Assembly (NCBI GenBank): GCA_037447655.1 | Contig: JBBHKE010000712.1 | Span: 62,001-126,000 of the forward strand | Direction of reading: 5' to 3' | Length of the DNA stretch: 64,000 bases | Source: Zygnema cylindricum | Lineage: Eukaryota; Streptophyta; Zygnematophyceae; Zygnematales; Zygnemataceae | In this document: one piece after another, positions 12,044 to 22,919 of the stretch | How the letters are laid out: each line of letters begins with the position of its first letter | Position numbering within the stretch: the stretch's first letter is position 1 | Made by a program: the position numbers and the translations under genes | Notes under the pieces: generated by a model | What the model saw: only the letters and a program-made list of their open reading frames with translations | Told to the model about the DNA's origin: nothing | The model's database searches: none

Positions 12044-12046
12044 AAC
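12033..12046 (-). promoter_or_regulatory. Primer-binding site of copia A (initiator tRNA-Met anticodon arm)
   Basis: Next to the 5' LTR end, the minus strand reads GTTATGGGCCCACC. From memory of plant initiator tRNA-Met, this is the exact complement of GGUGGGCCCAUAAC in its anticodon arm, which would be a 14-nt match. The embedded ATG is also the gag start. Internal priming of this kind is known for Drosophila copia and yeast Ty5. Confidence 0.7.
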
Positions 12047-12047
12047 A

Positions 12048-13029
12048 TGGAATTATGTGGTCTCCATTATCCCATAGAATGAGCAGCCTATGTAAAGCTT
12101 CTAGGATAATATTCGCCCCTTCCACTTTTCCACTGAATATGTGCCGCCCGGGCACACAAATACTCTGAGCACCCTCACCCCCGTGAGGACAAGACTCCTT
12201 TGAGTTAAACTCCAAAAGAATCACTAAATTTGCTCCCTTGAGCAGTAAGTTATGGCTGGCCAAAGATGGCTGATAAATACAAAAGGTCACTTGGAGAGAG
12301 GCATCTCAAACACGCTAAGTTCCTAAACTCCTACTCACAACTACCTACTATTCCACCCTAGACGAATCAAAATAGTGTATAGTACAAGAAGGTACAGTGG
12401 CCGATTTTACTTATTGTACCGCTATTGTACAACATGGCCTTCTGGTTGACACTTGTTAGCTTGGGAGCCATCGTTCCTCCTCCCATCTTTTCCGACGTCC
12501 AATGATTTTGCGCCACGTGGCACATCGCTATGCAATGAAAGCCACCAAAGGTTTACGCGAGTTTGGCGGCGGCGACGACGTCCGTCCGTTCATATATTTT
12601 ACACAGTTAGATTCCACGTCCGCGACCGACAAAAGGTTCACTCGGGTTTGGCGGCGGCGACGACGTCCGTCCGTTCATATATTTTACACGGTTAGATTTT
12701 GCGTCCACTAGCGCCATTGTCTATATGTGTCGTTTCGTCAATTTTGTCTATTTAAGTGAAAGTTAAGTCGCGTAATGTTTTAAATAGCTATCAAACCACA
12801 TTCGTGTATCATTTCGCTAACGCTTTAATGGATAAGGCGTACAAATACATAGTGTTCTGTAGACCCAAGTTCAAATCCGATCCAGGGCAACATTTTGGTC
12901 ATTTATTAATCTGTTCTGTCTGTTTACTTATTTCTTTCTAACTATCGGGGCAGCCATGGTAACTCTTTCTCTCTCTCTTTTCTCTAAATTATAAATTAAA
13001 AAGTGAATATTAATTACTTCTTTTCAACA
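12048..13029 (-). repeat. 5' LTR of copia A
   Basis: It is the partner of 6727-7625. A direct duplication of about 75 bp (GGCGGCGACGACGTCCGTCC near 12566 and 12652) is present only here. A tRNA-like module is at 12814-12888. On the minus strand it is followed directly by the primer-binding site. Confidence 0.88.
12814..12888 (+). other. tRNA-Arg-like module inside the copia A 5' LTR
   Basis: This is the counterpart of 7412-7486. GCTTTAATGGATAAGGC matches the D-arm and A-box region, and AAGTTCAAATCCGA the B-box region. It has the same antisense orientation. Confidence 0.5.
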
Positions 13030-13617
13030 CAGACGATGTTGGCTACCTAATGGCCAACATCTTAAGTAGTTCCGTTCATGTAAAGTAGGCTAGACTTAGG
13101 CTAGTTTCGCTCTATGCGTAGCTTAGCTCCTACTTAGGCTAATTCTCAGACTTAGGGGATTTAGATTTTGCACAAGAATTTTCTCTTGGCGACTGAGCTT
13201 CTCTCTAGCTCACTCTCACAAATTGCCCACGTGTCTTTCTTTTCCTTGCTAGGTAGCTGTATAGGCTAGATAGAGTTTGACAATTCACCTTGTTTTTAAT
13301 CCACACGGCCTAAGGCCACGTCCGAAAGATTTCCCTCTAAGCTTTGTCATTTGGTGGAAGTGTGAGATTGGAGATCGTGGGGGAGCACATCAGGACCTTG
13401 TTGTGCCTTCCTCGGGCAGCTTAACGGTTTGGTTGTGTGTGTGTATCTTGCTTGTGTTTTTCTGTTGATTGTGAAAAAGTGTATTTTTGGCCGAATTTGG
13501 ATTATTCCCTTGTTTCGGTTGGAGTATTTCTTGCTTTGCTGTCACGACGAGATAACTCTTATAGGGAATGTCGTTAAGACCAGAAAGCCTAGTGGCTACC
13601 TCTTGGCTTAGCATTCT
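13030..13617 (+). mobile_element. Gypsy-like LTR copy G2, right part
   Basis: It continues G2 after the copia insertion and matches G1 from about 471 to 1060, including TGTGAGATTGG and CACGACGAGATAACTC. Homology stops at GCATTCT near 13617. The sequence then jumps to another polypurine-like start, so the true LTR end is lost. Confidence 0.65.
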
Positions 13618-13815
13618 AAGTTAGAGCCCATCTCACTTTAGGGGAGAATTCTTCCATTTTTCCTTGTGTCATATTCACATATATTTTTTCTTATGGTGTA
13701 TATATTTTTTGTCCTTCCATATTCATTTTCGTTTGTATATATGTCTTTGAGCATGACTTTGTTGTGTTTGATGCATGGTTTCCCCGCTTCTCTCTCATGC
13801 ACGAGAGTACATGAC
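13618..13815 (+). mobile_element. Gypsy-like 3' end and LTR-start fragment (G3)
   Basis: Bases 13625-13815 match 6131-6320, with CTTTAGGGGAG at 13636-13646 followed by a T-rich LTR-like stretch. This is a second, truncated copy of the junction at 6141-6152, probably left by rearrangement between family members. Confidence 0.5.
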
Positions 13816-13879
13816 TCCTACGGACAAAAAAAAAATCGTTTAATTTCCTCGTCATCTGAAATCCTTTGAGATTTTTAAA

Positions 13880-14165
13880 ACCGTTTAACATGTCAAGTTT
13901 CTTTTGTTTTTTTCGTACGATGATCTTTTATTTGAAAACACATCTTCGATATATTTGAAGGTAAAGTTTGAAGATGACGTCGCATAATGTGGTCGTGGCT
14001 CAAAAACACAAGACGACAACATGTATTACATTCTAAATTTGAAGGTGACGCAAATTGTACTTGCATTTTTTTCTTTTTCTTTGTATGGTTGTAATTTAAT
14101 CGGTACGGCACAAAGCTTTCAGGAAAACGACATGAAATAACTCTTACTTTAACACATGGGGACAT
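13880..14165 (+). mobile_element. Fragment of MITE-4 (PIF/Harbinger-like)
   Basis: It resembles the right half of the element at 21674-22462: GAAGATGACG, then a CAAAAACACAAGACGACAACATGT-like segment, GGTGACGCAAATTGTACT and a final ACACATGGGGACATGG. The terminal CCC and TAA duplication are missing, so it is partial. Confidence 0.45.
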
Positions 14166-14812
14166 GGTTTTAGATCAAATTAGTGAAAATCACATGTGTT
14201 TACGGAGAAAAACAATGTTTTAGGTCGTTAAAATAGGCGAACAGTTTTTTGGCTTCCTCCTCTTGTTATGGCGTGTTTGGTGCCATGGTTTGGCCCGTTG
14301 GTCATGGGGCATGACACCATGAACCGCTATAAGTGTAGCAAAAAAAATATAAGGAAAACATATATTTTTGTTAGAACTAAATCAAATTTAAGGACCTATA
14401 CCCAACAAAACATTAACGTTAATTATCACCCCCTAGCATTAAATATTTGTGCATTCTTATAACGTAACACCGTAGCTTGTGTTCACATAGTCAACGTTTG
14501 AAAATGTGACAATAGATTCGGGCGGTTCTCTTTATTACAACGCGTATCGTTATTATAACTAATAACACTAATTTGGTCGCAAGTTTGTATGGTCAAAACT
14601 CAGCAGGAACACTATTTAAATACGTTAATTATGATCTTCCATGTCCCCTTACGCTAAATTAGTTTTTTTAACATCTCACGAGAGTTATATAAGGATTTTA
14701 CGATCTTATAGGCGTAAACTTTGACCATTAATTTTTTCTTTTTTTCAAATCGGCGGCGCAGTCGCTTAAATCATCACGTGTGTGGGTAGTGTCTTCGCGA
14801 TACAAAGGATTT
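14166..14812. other. No feature recognised
   Basis: This is A+T-rich sequence with short frames only. I see no conserved domain, RNA gene or clear repeat. Confidence 0.4.
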
Positions 14813-14820
14813 GTACAATT

Positions 14821-15096
14821 CATAGTTCAAAAGTAGGTGTTTTTATGGTAGGTCTTTGGTTGGCGCCTTTATCGTAAGTTGTGTTATGGGCTTTTCATGT
14901 GATCTTCTTAGATTGCTATTTTGATCAGCGACCGTCCAATCGTCCGAATTTGACGGTGTAAATAATTTTTTTTGGTCCGAATGTTTTAATTGGTCTGAAT
15001 ATGTCCGAATACAATATGGGTATTAAGGTCATATTGTATGTTTTGCATACAATAGGTATATTGTATAGGCCTACTTTCACTTAGTTTTGAACTATG
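14821..15096. mobile_element. MITE-1 copy 1 with 8-bp target duplication
   Basis: It starts CATAGTTCAAAAGTAGGTG and ends with the inverted form TTTTGAACTATG. The flanks are an exact 8-bp duplication, GTACAATT, at 14813-14820 and 15097-15104. It is 276 bp long and non-coding. Related copies lie at 26489-26794 and 53493-54026, each with its own 8-bp duplication. Confidence 0.85.
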
Positions 15097-15104
15097 GTAC
15101 AATT

Positions 15105-15514
15105 GGTACACTTGGAAAGACAAAAAAATATCCAGGATGAACGCGCTATGACAACCCTACGCGTCGTATGGGCCATGTGCTTCCCCACCAAAAGCCGGTA
15201 AAATTATTTTTGTCAAAAATGTGCATTCATGTTTCCTTAGCCATCCACCTACCTTCATGGAAGTGATTTCGGGTTTTAAAACATTACAACACGTTTGTAT
15301 GATAATATACTACGCATCTTACATTTCCGTACTCTTTTAGAAATCTTAATTTTGTTTGCCTGTACAAATATTTCATTAAGACAGTAAATCAACACCTGTT
15401 ACACGGGCATAGACCGTGTCCTATTTTATCGTGCCAGTTTATCATGCCCGTTTATCATGCCCGTACACGCTTATTTATACGTTTTTTTACGGACGACCAA
15501 AGGTCTATAATTTG
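15105..15514. other. No gene; degenerate copy of a Helitron-terminus-like motif
   Basis: AGTAAATCAACACCTGTTAC near 15384 followed by CGGGCAT resembles the better preserved terminus at 23873. The rest is A+T-rich and without a recognised feature. Confidence 0.25.
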
Positions 15515-15681
15515 TAGTGTTGGGTATCGAGGACCTTTTGTCGATATTCGATATATATCGAATTTCAGGTACCCGATAATCGATATATCGCTTTGATATA
15601 TCGAAAACCAAATTATCGCGATATATCGCCGATATATTGAGGCATTAAAAAAAAAATCCTTATTTTTTTTTCCAAACCCCT

Positions 15682-15730
<49 letters not shown>

Positions 15731-15900
15731 GGGCCCCAAGGGGGGGGGGGGGGGGGGGGGATTTTTCGTACGATTTCCCGTACTAGGACTGTACGGACAC
15801 CCAGTTTTTGCGATATATATCGAGGAATATGCTCGATCGATATTCGATATTTCGAATATCGAAATTATCGCGATATGAATTTACCCGATACCCAACACTA
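15515..15900. mobile_element. MITE-2 copy 1 (hAT-like), with C/G homopolymer core
   Basis: The ends are TAGTGTTGGGTATCG and CGATACCCAACACTA. Flanking ATAATTTG and ATTAATTTG differ by one inserted T, which fits an 8-bp duplication. The inside is rich in GATATATCG. The centre holds a run of about 45 C, then GGGGGCCCC and a run of about 18 G; its length may be an assembly artefact. Confidence 0.75.
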
Positions 15901-17161
15901 ATTAATTTGTATAAAGATTTTGCTCTTGAAGAATCTTTGACAATTTTCAGTGTCTAAACACTAACCTACGTGGTACCTCCACGATTAAAACACGTAGGTG
16001 AAAGGCTGTTTATGTGGCACGACTTAATGTAAGATTCTGCAAGATATCATAAACGTGTCCGTTCCTTATTGGGAATGCCTAATTGAAGTCCCGGCCTAAT
16101 TCTAATATCGCAATTACGAAAATCATTAACTCTATTAACGATGGATTGCGCTTCACGTGTCGATGCCACTCACTTCCACGTCAGTTATTTGTGATTTTTT
16201 CTGGAATTTTGTACGGAATTAGGAGCAGTCTTAGTGCGCTTTGAAACATTTGATATATCACACTATTTAAAAACCTCATGATCCAGAGTAATTGATACTG
16301 GTTAAAAAGAACTCTACCTCTACGAAAGTGGAGGAAAAAATAATACTATTGATTCCATTTTATTATTTTTTTAATGTTCAGGCCTATGAACCTGTAGCCT
16401 ACGACGCACGTTTTGACTGCACGCGAATTTGGGGTTAAAGCCCTAATCATGCCCACCTCACTACACGTCATTCCAAAATACAGAAACGACAATAGTTGTC
16501 GGAGGCTCGATTTTCAAAGATCTTGTACGTAAGCACAGAATTCAAAGTCAAGCAAATTCTGAAAGGAGCTATCGATAAAGACAAAATTGGGAAATTCAAA
16601 AGCCTATTCCACAAGCCATAACCGACAGACTCTTCGCGACTGTCCAGAAACTCCAGATTTAGGTACAATAATTTTTTCGCAGTTAATTTTTTTCTGGCCG
16701 AAAAAAATTAGCAGCACGAAATCCTTCACTTTGGAGATGTTCACACGCTAAAATGATTCCTCACATCCGTACGTCACTTTCTGTTAAAATCAAATTCCAT
16801 TTCTAGATATCAAATTGTCAATCGTGTCGGTGCTATTTCCAGGCTATTTGATTTCTGACTATGGCCGGTTTATAAAGGCTATATTTTTGGCTTTGGCCGG
16901 CTGTAAGGCTATGTTCGAATAATGTTATTTTTTTAATAAAAAAAAATGAAATTAAAAAATAGTAACCTGTAGGTGGTTGAGCGTTCGAGGCATATAACTC
17001 GATGCTACTTCGCGTAACAATTTTATGGTTCTATGGTAAGTAGGCCACGATCACCTCTTTTTAAGGTCAAGAACTGAACTGAAGGAACTTCATTTCCAGT
17101 TCCGTCGCAAACTTACTTGATGGACTGCTATAGTATATTACGGAATTCCTAGATTGTATGT
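15901..17161. other. No feature recognised
   Basis: This is A+T-rich intergenic DNA. Short frames such as 16468-16668 (minus) show no domain or composition that suggests coding. Confidence 0.4.
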
Positions 17162-17169
17162 TTTTTAAT

Positions 17170-18225
17170 GGGAATTGATCATGACAGTGACTGTTTTGGT
17201 TGCGCACAGTCACTTACGTCATTTTGTCAAAAAACGTACGTTTGAAGTACACATTGGTACAAATAAAGTACCGTTGAGCATAAATTTGACGGTCAATCGG
17301 TTGGACATCTTTGACTTTCATAATATTGTTTCAGCCGCTTAAAATTTTGCCGCGCTTGCGAACGTCGACCGTCATAATAAAATTAGCAATTCACACGGCC
17401 GGCGAGCGTTTACGGTAACAAAACGGCGGCGACCACATGTAAATAAAATGGTTGCAGACAGTAACTTTTTGTCGTTATGTGAGCTCCACGGTGAGAGCAC
17501 TTAGCCGCAAAATTGAAATTGAATCGTCTAAGTGTTACATTGAACTTAGACGCAAAGTGAAACGAAACCTATTGAAACTGAAAATACTATAAGTCTCGTA
17601 CGGAAATATTATAACGCACGAAACGAAATAAACTTTTATAATAAAACGAACCGGCGTAAAAATATCATTTGAAATTAAATGAAAAAAATGAGCGTCGTCA
17701 CGCGCGACGAAATCGAGCCTCGCTATTTACGAATCAACATAATTACATTGACAGCGAAATGTTAGGATATTGGGCGAATCGGCGTCGGCCGAAATCGTGC
17801 AGTCAATTTTTTGTTCGGTTCGCGTCAGTTATGTTTTGTTTCGTTCAGTACTGTACTTTTGTGTCAGTTTGGTTTGGTGCGAGCGCCGACCGGTATTCAT
17901 TTGTTCGAGTTGCACGCTGGTCGATTGCGAGGAAATGTTGGTTCGCGAAGCGTGACGCGATTTTTTCGTCCGCGGAAGTATTTTATGTGTACGACAAAGC
18001 GGCAATACCTTTGTACGGCCGATCGGTCGACGTTCGCAAGCGCGGCAAAATTTTAAGCGGCTGAAACAATATTATGAAAGTCAAAGATGTCCAACCGATT
18101 GACCGTCAAATTTATGCTCAACGGTACTTTATTTGTACCAATGTGTACTTCAAACGTACGTTTTTTGACAAAATGACGTAAGTGACTGTGCGCAACCAAA
18201 ACAGTCACTATCATGATCAATTCCC
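17170..18225. mobile_element. Foldback element FB1 with ~210-bp near-identical inverted arms
   Basis: The left arm (17170 to about 17380) and right arm (about 18012-18225) are almost perfect reverse complements; one difference is visible in the first 25 bases. The ends are GGGAATTGATCATGA. An exact 8-bp duplication, TTTTTAAT, flanks it (17162-17169 and 18226-18233). The 630-bp centre has open frames (for example 17669-18064), but they are Cys/Arg-rich, overlap the arm and have no recognised domain. I treat it as non-coding. Confidence 0.85.
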
Positions 18226-18634
18226 TTTTTAATATGGAATTCATCATGGCAGTGACTGTTTTGGTTGCGCACAGTCACTTATGTCATTTTGTCAAAGATT
18301 GTACGTTTGAAGTACACATTGGTACAAGGAAAGTACCGTTGAGTCAAAATTTGACGATCAATCGGTTGGATAGATTTGACTTTCAAAATAATTTTTCAAC
18401 CGCTTCAAATTTTGCCGCTCTTGTGAACGTCGACCGTCATAATAAAATCAACAATTCACACAGCCGGCCAAGGTTTACGGTAACAAAACTGCCGCAACCA
18501 CATGTAAATAAAAGTATTGCGCACAGTCACTTTCAGTCTTTACGTGAGCTCCACGGTGAGAGCACATGATGGATAGTGTACAAAGTTTATTTAGTTTGGT
18601 TGCGTTTTAATATTTCCGTACAAGACTTATAATA

Positions 18635-19486
18635 CATCGCGAATCGTAATTAGAGTAAAGAAATAATTAGTGTAAAGAAATGAAAAAACATAATTAGCGT
18701 TATTGACTCTAATTAGGGTAAACAACTGTTTTCAAAAAAATAATTACTCTAATTTATCAAAAACCCTAATTTGGGTTTCTTATCGTAATAATTATCCGCG
18801 CTGAATATCTCTATAAATTAAGTACGTCTGATATATGGCGAGCGTGCAATTTTTAAGTCGTATGGCGTTTGCACTACTTTCGGTTTGTGGCAGGTTACAT
18901 GTCGCGACATAAATCATTTTTTATACTTTTTTTAGTAGTGTTGGGTATCGAGGACCCTTTGCGTGTCGATGTATATCAATTTGGTACCGATATCGATATA
19001 TAAGCCGATATATCGAAAACAAATATCGCGATATATGTATTACGTAGAGACACCGCGCATCAAAATTTCGTTGCATTTTTTTCCCCCCCCCCGATTATGG
19101 AAGCTACGATTTTCCGTACTATGAATGTACGGACACCCATTTTTTTGCGATATATATCGCGATAATTTATGTTGGTCCCGGTACGATATGTCAAGGAATC
19201 TGCTCGATTGATATTCGATATATCGAATATCGCAATTATCGCGATATGAATTTACCCGATACCCAACACTACTTTTTAGTTAATAATGTACAATTGTGCA
19301 CGGTTAGACACCGACCTTATGCCACACTATTTAAAACGGCACCATATTAAAGTTGTTAACGCTGATTCAAAAGTTCCTTAAATAATGTAAAGAATAATTT
19401 ATAATTATGTACTCGATTTAGGGTGATAGAGTCAAAATTAGGGGCGATGGAATTAGCGTCCATAACGCTTATTACGATTCGCGGTG
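18635..19486. mobile_element. MITE-3 copy inside FB2, itself interrupted by MITE-2
   Basis: It starts CATCGCGAATCGTAATTAG and ends TTACGATTCGCGGTG, with TA on both sides (18633-18634, 19487-19488). FB1 shows the empty site: GACTTATAGTATTTTCAG when read on its opposite strand. TA targets and short G/C-rich ends suggest a Tc1/mariner-like origin. Confidence 0.75.
18936..19271. mobile_element. MITE-2 copy 2, nested in MITE-3
   Basis: The ends are TAGTGTTGGGTATCG and CCCGATACCCAACACTA. The flanking 8-mers TTTTTTAG and CTTTTTAG match at seven of eight bases. A short C run (near 19083) marks the centre, as in other copies. Confidence 0.8.
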
Positions 19487-19907
19487 TACTTCAGTTTTGA
19501 GAGGTTTCGTTTCAATTTGCGTTTGTTCAATGTAACGCTTGACGAATATATTTCAAGTTTTGCGGCTAAGTTAAAATCCAGTCACCGTGGAGCTCACGTA
19601 AAGACAGAAAGTGACTGTTTGCAACTTTGCGTCACTTTTATTTACATGTGGTACCGTAAACTTTGGCCGGCCGTGTGAATTGCTGATTTTATTATGACGG
19701 TCGACGTTCGCAAGCGCGGCAAAATTTTAAGCGGTTGAAACAATATTTTGAAAGTCAAAGCTGTCCAACCGATTGGCCGTCAAATTTTAACTCAACGGTA
19801 CTTTTCCTGTACCAATATGTACTTCAAACGTACAATCTTTGACAAAATGACGTAAGTGACTGTGCGCAACCAAAACAATCACTGCCATGATCAATTCCCT
19901 TTTAATA

Positions 19908-21670
19908 TTTTTCTACTGTAAAAATTATTTCGCGAGCAGCATGTGCACGTGTCGTGCTTTGACGATCCGCAAAGTTTGAGGTAAATCCTCTCACTCTAGG
20001 GTTTGTGCCGGTGCGCCAAAAAAATGATTTTATTCTGTCGTTTTCCTCGAATATTGAACGCTGCGCCGATAAAATCTTGCGCTCTACCAATTAACTGTAG
20101 AAACTGAATTTCAATTTGCGTCATCCTAAGACTTATTATGTACTTCAGATTGTCGTCTTCCCTTTTTCGAGCCAGCTCCACGTCATGCCAACTATTCTTT
20201 AAACGAAAAAGTCAACCACCTGAAACTGACACTTTGACCAACGAATACGAAAACTATTTCGCACGAAACAAATGATTTAAACCGTTTCGCACGAGGGAAA
20301 GTACACGTATGTAAGTAAAAAGAATTTGCATGGGGTCACAAATGTCATTTGCGTCGTCACCCCCCTCCCTCCCTCCCTCTCCAACTCCCTTTTTTCACTC
20401 GCTCTTGTTGGACGGAATCACGACAAAATAGTGTTGAGGAAAAAGAGTTTTCGAAAACAAAACAATTGCGTATCTTTGCACGGAATTTGGTGACAGGGTG
20501 AGATAGAAAAGACAAAAAAACGAAATCACGAAACCGTTGCGAAAAGTTAGGTGCTAACTAGGCTGACGTGTCACATATTGTGTCATAATATACAGACGTC
20601 TACAAACGTCACCACAAGAATGACGTCTACAATGTCTGACGCTAACGTAACGTCCAAAGATGTCAAGACTCCAAGTGACGACTTTTGTTTTGAAACACCG
20701 TACAATTTCGTACAGGTAATCTTCAATAAAAGACACATTCTGCTTGCTAAGCTACGCTTGCGTCAGCACATACTGTACCTTAGCACATATTTTGTGGCTA
20801 TTTTTCGTCTGGTACTGCGACGGCGTGGAAGGACTCGCTCATCAACGTGGCAAATGCTCGAATACGTTAAAAATAAGATTTTGTGAAATGGTTAAAATCA
20901 AGATTCGACTGGGAAAATGGAATATTTCGGGCATGAGTCTTTAAAGCTTATTCTGACAAGTCTAAGTCATGTCAAAATAGACAATTGTCGGAGCATGCCG
21001 CGTGGAAAAAGAAGGACGTCCTTTGTCGTGTTATAATTTCCGTACAGAAGCCGATAGCAGACTTTAGGAAGAGATCTTCAGTGAGGTTGCGAATCATTCT
21101 GTTCCCAATAGAAGAAACAAACGAATCGTACCTAATAGGATTTGAAGAATCTAAGAAAAAACGGATCAGATTTTACAAGAATGGATTCTTAAAGAGGATG
21201 GAAATGAGCATGCCGAGAAGGACAAACTTGAAACGAAAATTTCGATAAGGACAGATTTACATTGCTGACGGTGTAGCGTGACGCTTACGCAAAATCTGCC
21301 GTCCATACTATTGTTGGCTGAGTTGTGTTCTTTTGATGATTACGTCATCCGGCTAATTATCCGCAACTCTTTTGTCCTAAACTAGTAAACTACAGTACAC
21401 GTTATTTGTCACGTAGAGGGCCGTGTTCAATGACTCTTGGACGTATAAAATCCGCCGAAATCTTAAGCTCAAGTCTTTCCGTACAGCCAGCAATCATCAA
21501 CAATCACGTGAACATTTTCTTTTTTTGTACTTTCAAGTGAGTGACGGTGCTGTAGCTTGCCTACGTGTTTTAATTAACATCGAGATTTTTCTGTACAGCT
21601 AACGTGATGACGTTCACGGCTAGAGTTGACTCCCTTTCAAAAAGCCGCCGTGAATAGCCTCCAATTTGAC
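19908..21670. other. No gene recognised
   Basis: This is mixed sequence with frames up to 111 codons (20551-20886) but no recognisable domain, and overlapping frames on both strands. A CCCT-rich run lies at 20358-20380. There is no convincing host gene or RNA. Confidence 0.35.
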
Positions 21671-21673
21671 TAA

Positions 21674-22462
21674 GGGTGCGTCTCCATGTACTTGAAACTT
21701 AGAGAATTTACTTTGCTTTTTAGCGCAGATCCGGCGGACCCGGATTTCGGCTGTCCCTATGTGTACCAAACGAAGTTGTCACTTAAGGGCGTGACAACTG
21801 TATACGTCGACAATGCCCATGACGGCTGTCGACAGTGTACAATCCGTGATGACGCACGTTATATTTCATTATTTTGTAACTGCTTGTGACGTCGCATGAC
21901 TTTTCGTGACATTGTAGACGTACCGCCATCCACCCTGGGCCGTTTCACAGTTGAAGAAGACGCACTTTGCCTTTGCGTCTCTTGTCCGCTCGACGTGAAA
22001 TGGCATCGGATCTTGAGACCCCTGGCGAAATAAAATCCGTACCAGGCGCAAACGGACAAAACCAAACAAATTGTGTACTTTTCTTTGTCGTACCTGAATG
22101 CATAAGGACAAAACATAGCGGATCGTGCACTTTTCGTCGTCGCTTCAATTCTTTTGAAATTTCTTGAAAATTTGTTACACGTGCGACTACGTGTTTCTAT
22201 TTGTTTTTCGAAAATTCTTTGTTTTAAAACACATCTTCCCTGTGTTTTAAAGAAAAGTTTGAAGATGACGTTTTTTGACGTGGCCGTGGGTCGAAGAACA
22301 CAAAACGACAACATGTAGTACATCTTAAATTCGATGATGACGCAGAATGTACTCCTCATTTTCTCTATTTTTTTGTACGGTTTAAACTTACGCGGTACAG
22401 CTCTAAGTTTTACAAGAAAACCGCAGAAAAAACCCCTTACTTAGGCACATGGAGACGCACCC
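21674..22462. mobile_element. MITE-4 copy 1 (PIF/Harbinger-like)
   Basis: It starts GGGTGCGTCTCCATGT and ends with the reverse complement ACATGGAGACGCACCC. A TAA trinucleotide flanks both sides (21671-21673, 22463-22465), the target size and sequence typical of PIF/Harbinger. Long minus-strand frames inside (21859-22359) overlap each other and show no transposase motif. Confidence 0.75.
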
Positions 22463-22465
22463 TAA

Positions 22466-22916
22466 GGGATTTTGTAATTTTCGAGAGATTTTGGAGCAAC
22501 CTATTGACGTTGGACGACAAAAACGACCTAATGTTCGGACGAGAAGGATCAATGTCGGATTAAAACGAGCGTATCCTTGTCTCAGAAATCGTCTAAACGA
22601 TCGTCGCCTGTTTAATTGCTTTATCATACGGGTTATGCGGTTTAGTGAAACATGTTGTAAGCAAGTTGCATATTATGTATTGCATAAACTTATAAAAAAA
22701 AACGCACTTTTACTTTATAGCAAATAACAATTTTAATTTTATTGTATCTTCCAAAAACTTATCGCCTTATTTGAGATCTTAAAACTTCTCTTAACATGAC
22801 TATAATTATATGGTGCTTTACTATGTTATTTATCTCATTAAAAATCAATAAAATACAAAATAGAATTGGAAAGTATAAAGTGTTTTGTCTTTTCTTAGCT
22901 TAACACTAAGGGCGTG
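22466..22916. other. No feature recognised between two MITE-4 copies
   Basis: This is A+T-rich sequence with only short frames. Confidence 0.4.
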
Positions 22917-22919
22917 TTC

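Larger units (their letters stand above)
6727..13029 (-). mobile_element. Complete but decayed Ty1/copia retrotransposon A
   Basis: Two LTRs in the same orientation (6727-7625 and 12048-13029) bracket a gag-pol remnant read on the minus strand. Ends are TG...CA on that strand. The flanks are an exact 5-bp target duplication, CAGAC, at 6722-6726 and 13030-13034. The uninterrupted target exists in G1 near 470. A polypurine tract, AAAGGGAG, directly precedes the 3' LTR on the minus strand (7626-7633). Many frameshifts and stops make it non-autonomous. Confidence 0.92.
18235..19899. mobile_element. Foldback element FB2 with ~330-bp inverted arms and nested insertions
   Basis: The left arm (18235 to about 18560) pairs with the right arm (about 19572-19899) and matches the FB1 arms. 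The flanks TTTTAATA (18227-18234 and 19900-19907) are an exact 8-bp duplication overlapping that of FB1. Its centre is in the opposite orientation to FB1 and is interrupted by MITE-3 (18635-19486), which itself holds a MITE-2. Confidence 0.85.

Noticed and set aside
15455-15739. Gly-rich minus-strand frame
   Set aside because: It is a translation of the C homopolymer in MITE-2.
17669-18064. 131-codon frame inside foldback FB1 as a transposase
   Set aside because: It overlaps the inverted arm, is Cys/Arg/Phe-rich, has no DDE-type motif, and has no matching intact frame in FB2.
21859-22359. 166-codon minus-strand frame in MITE-4 as a gene
   Set aside because: Several frames overlap on both strands, and no transposase or other domain is visible. 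The second MITE-4 copy does not keep the frame.
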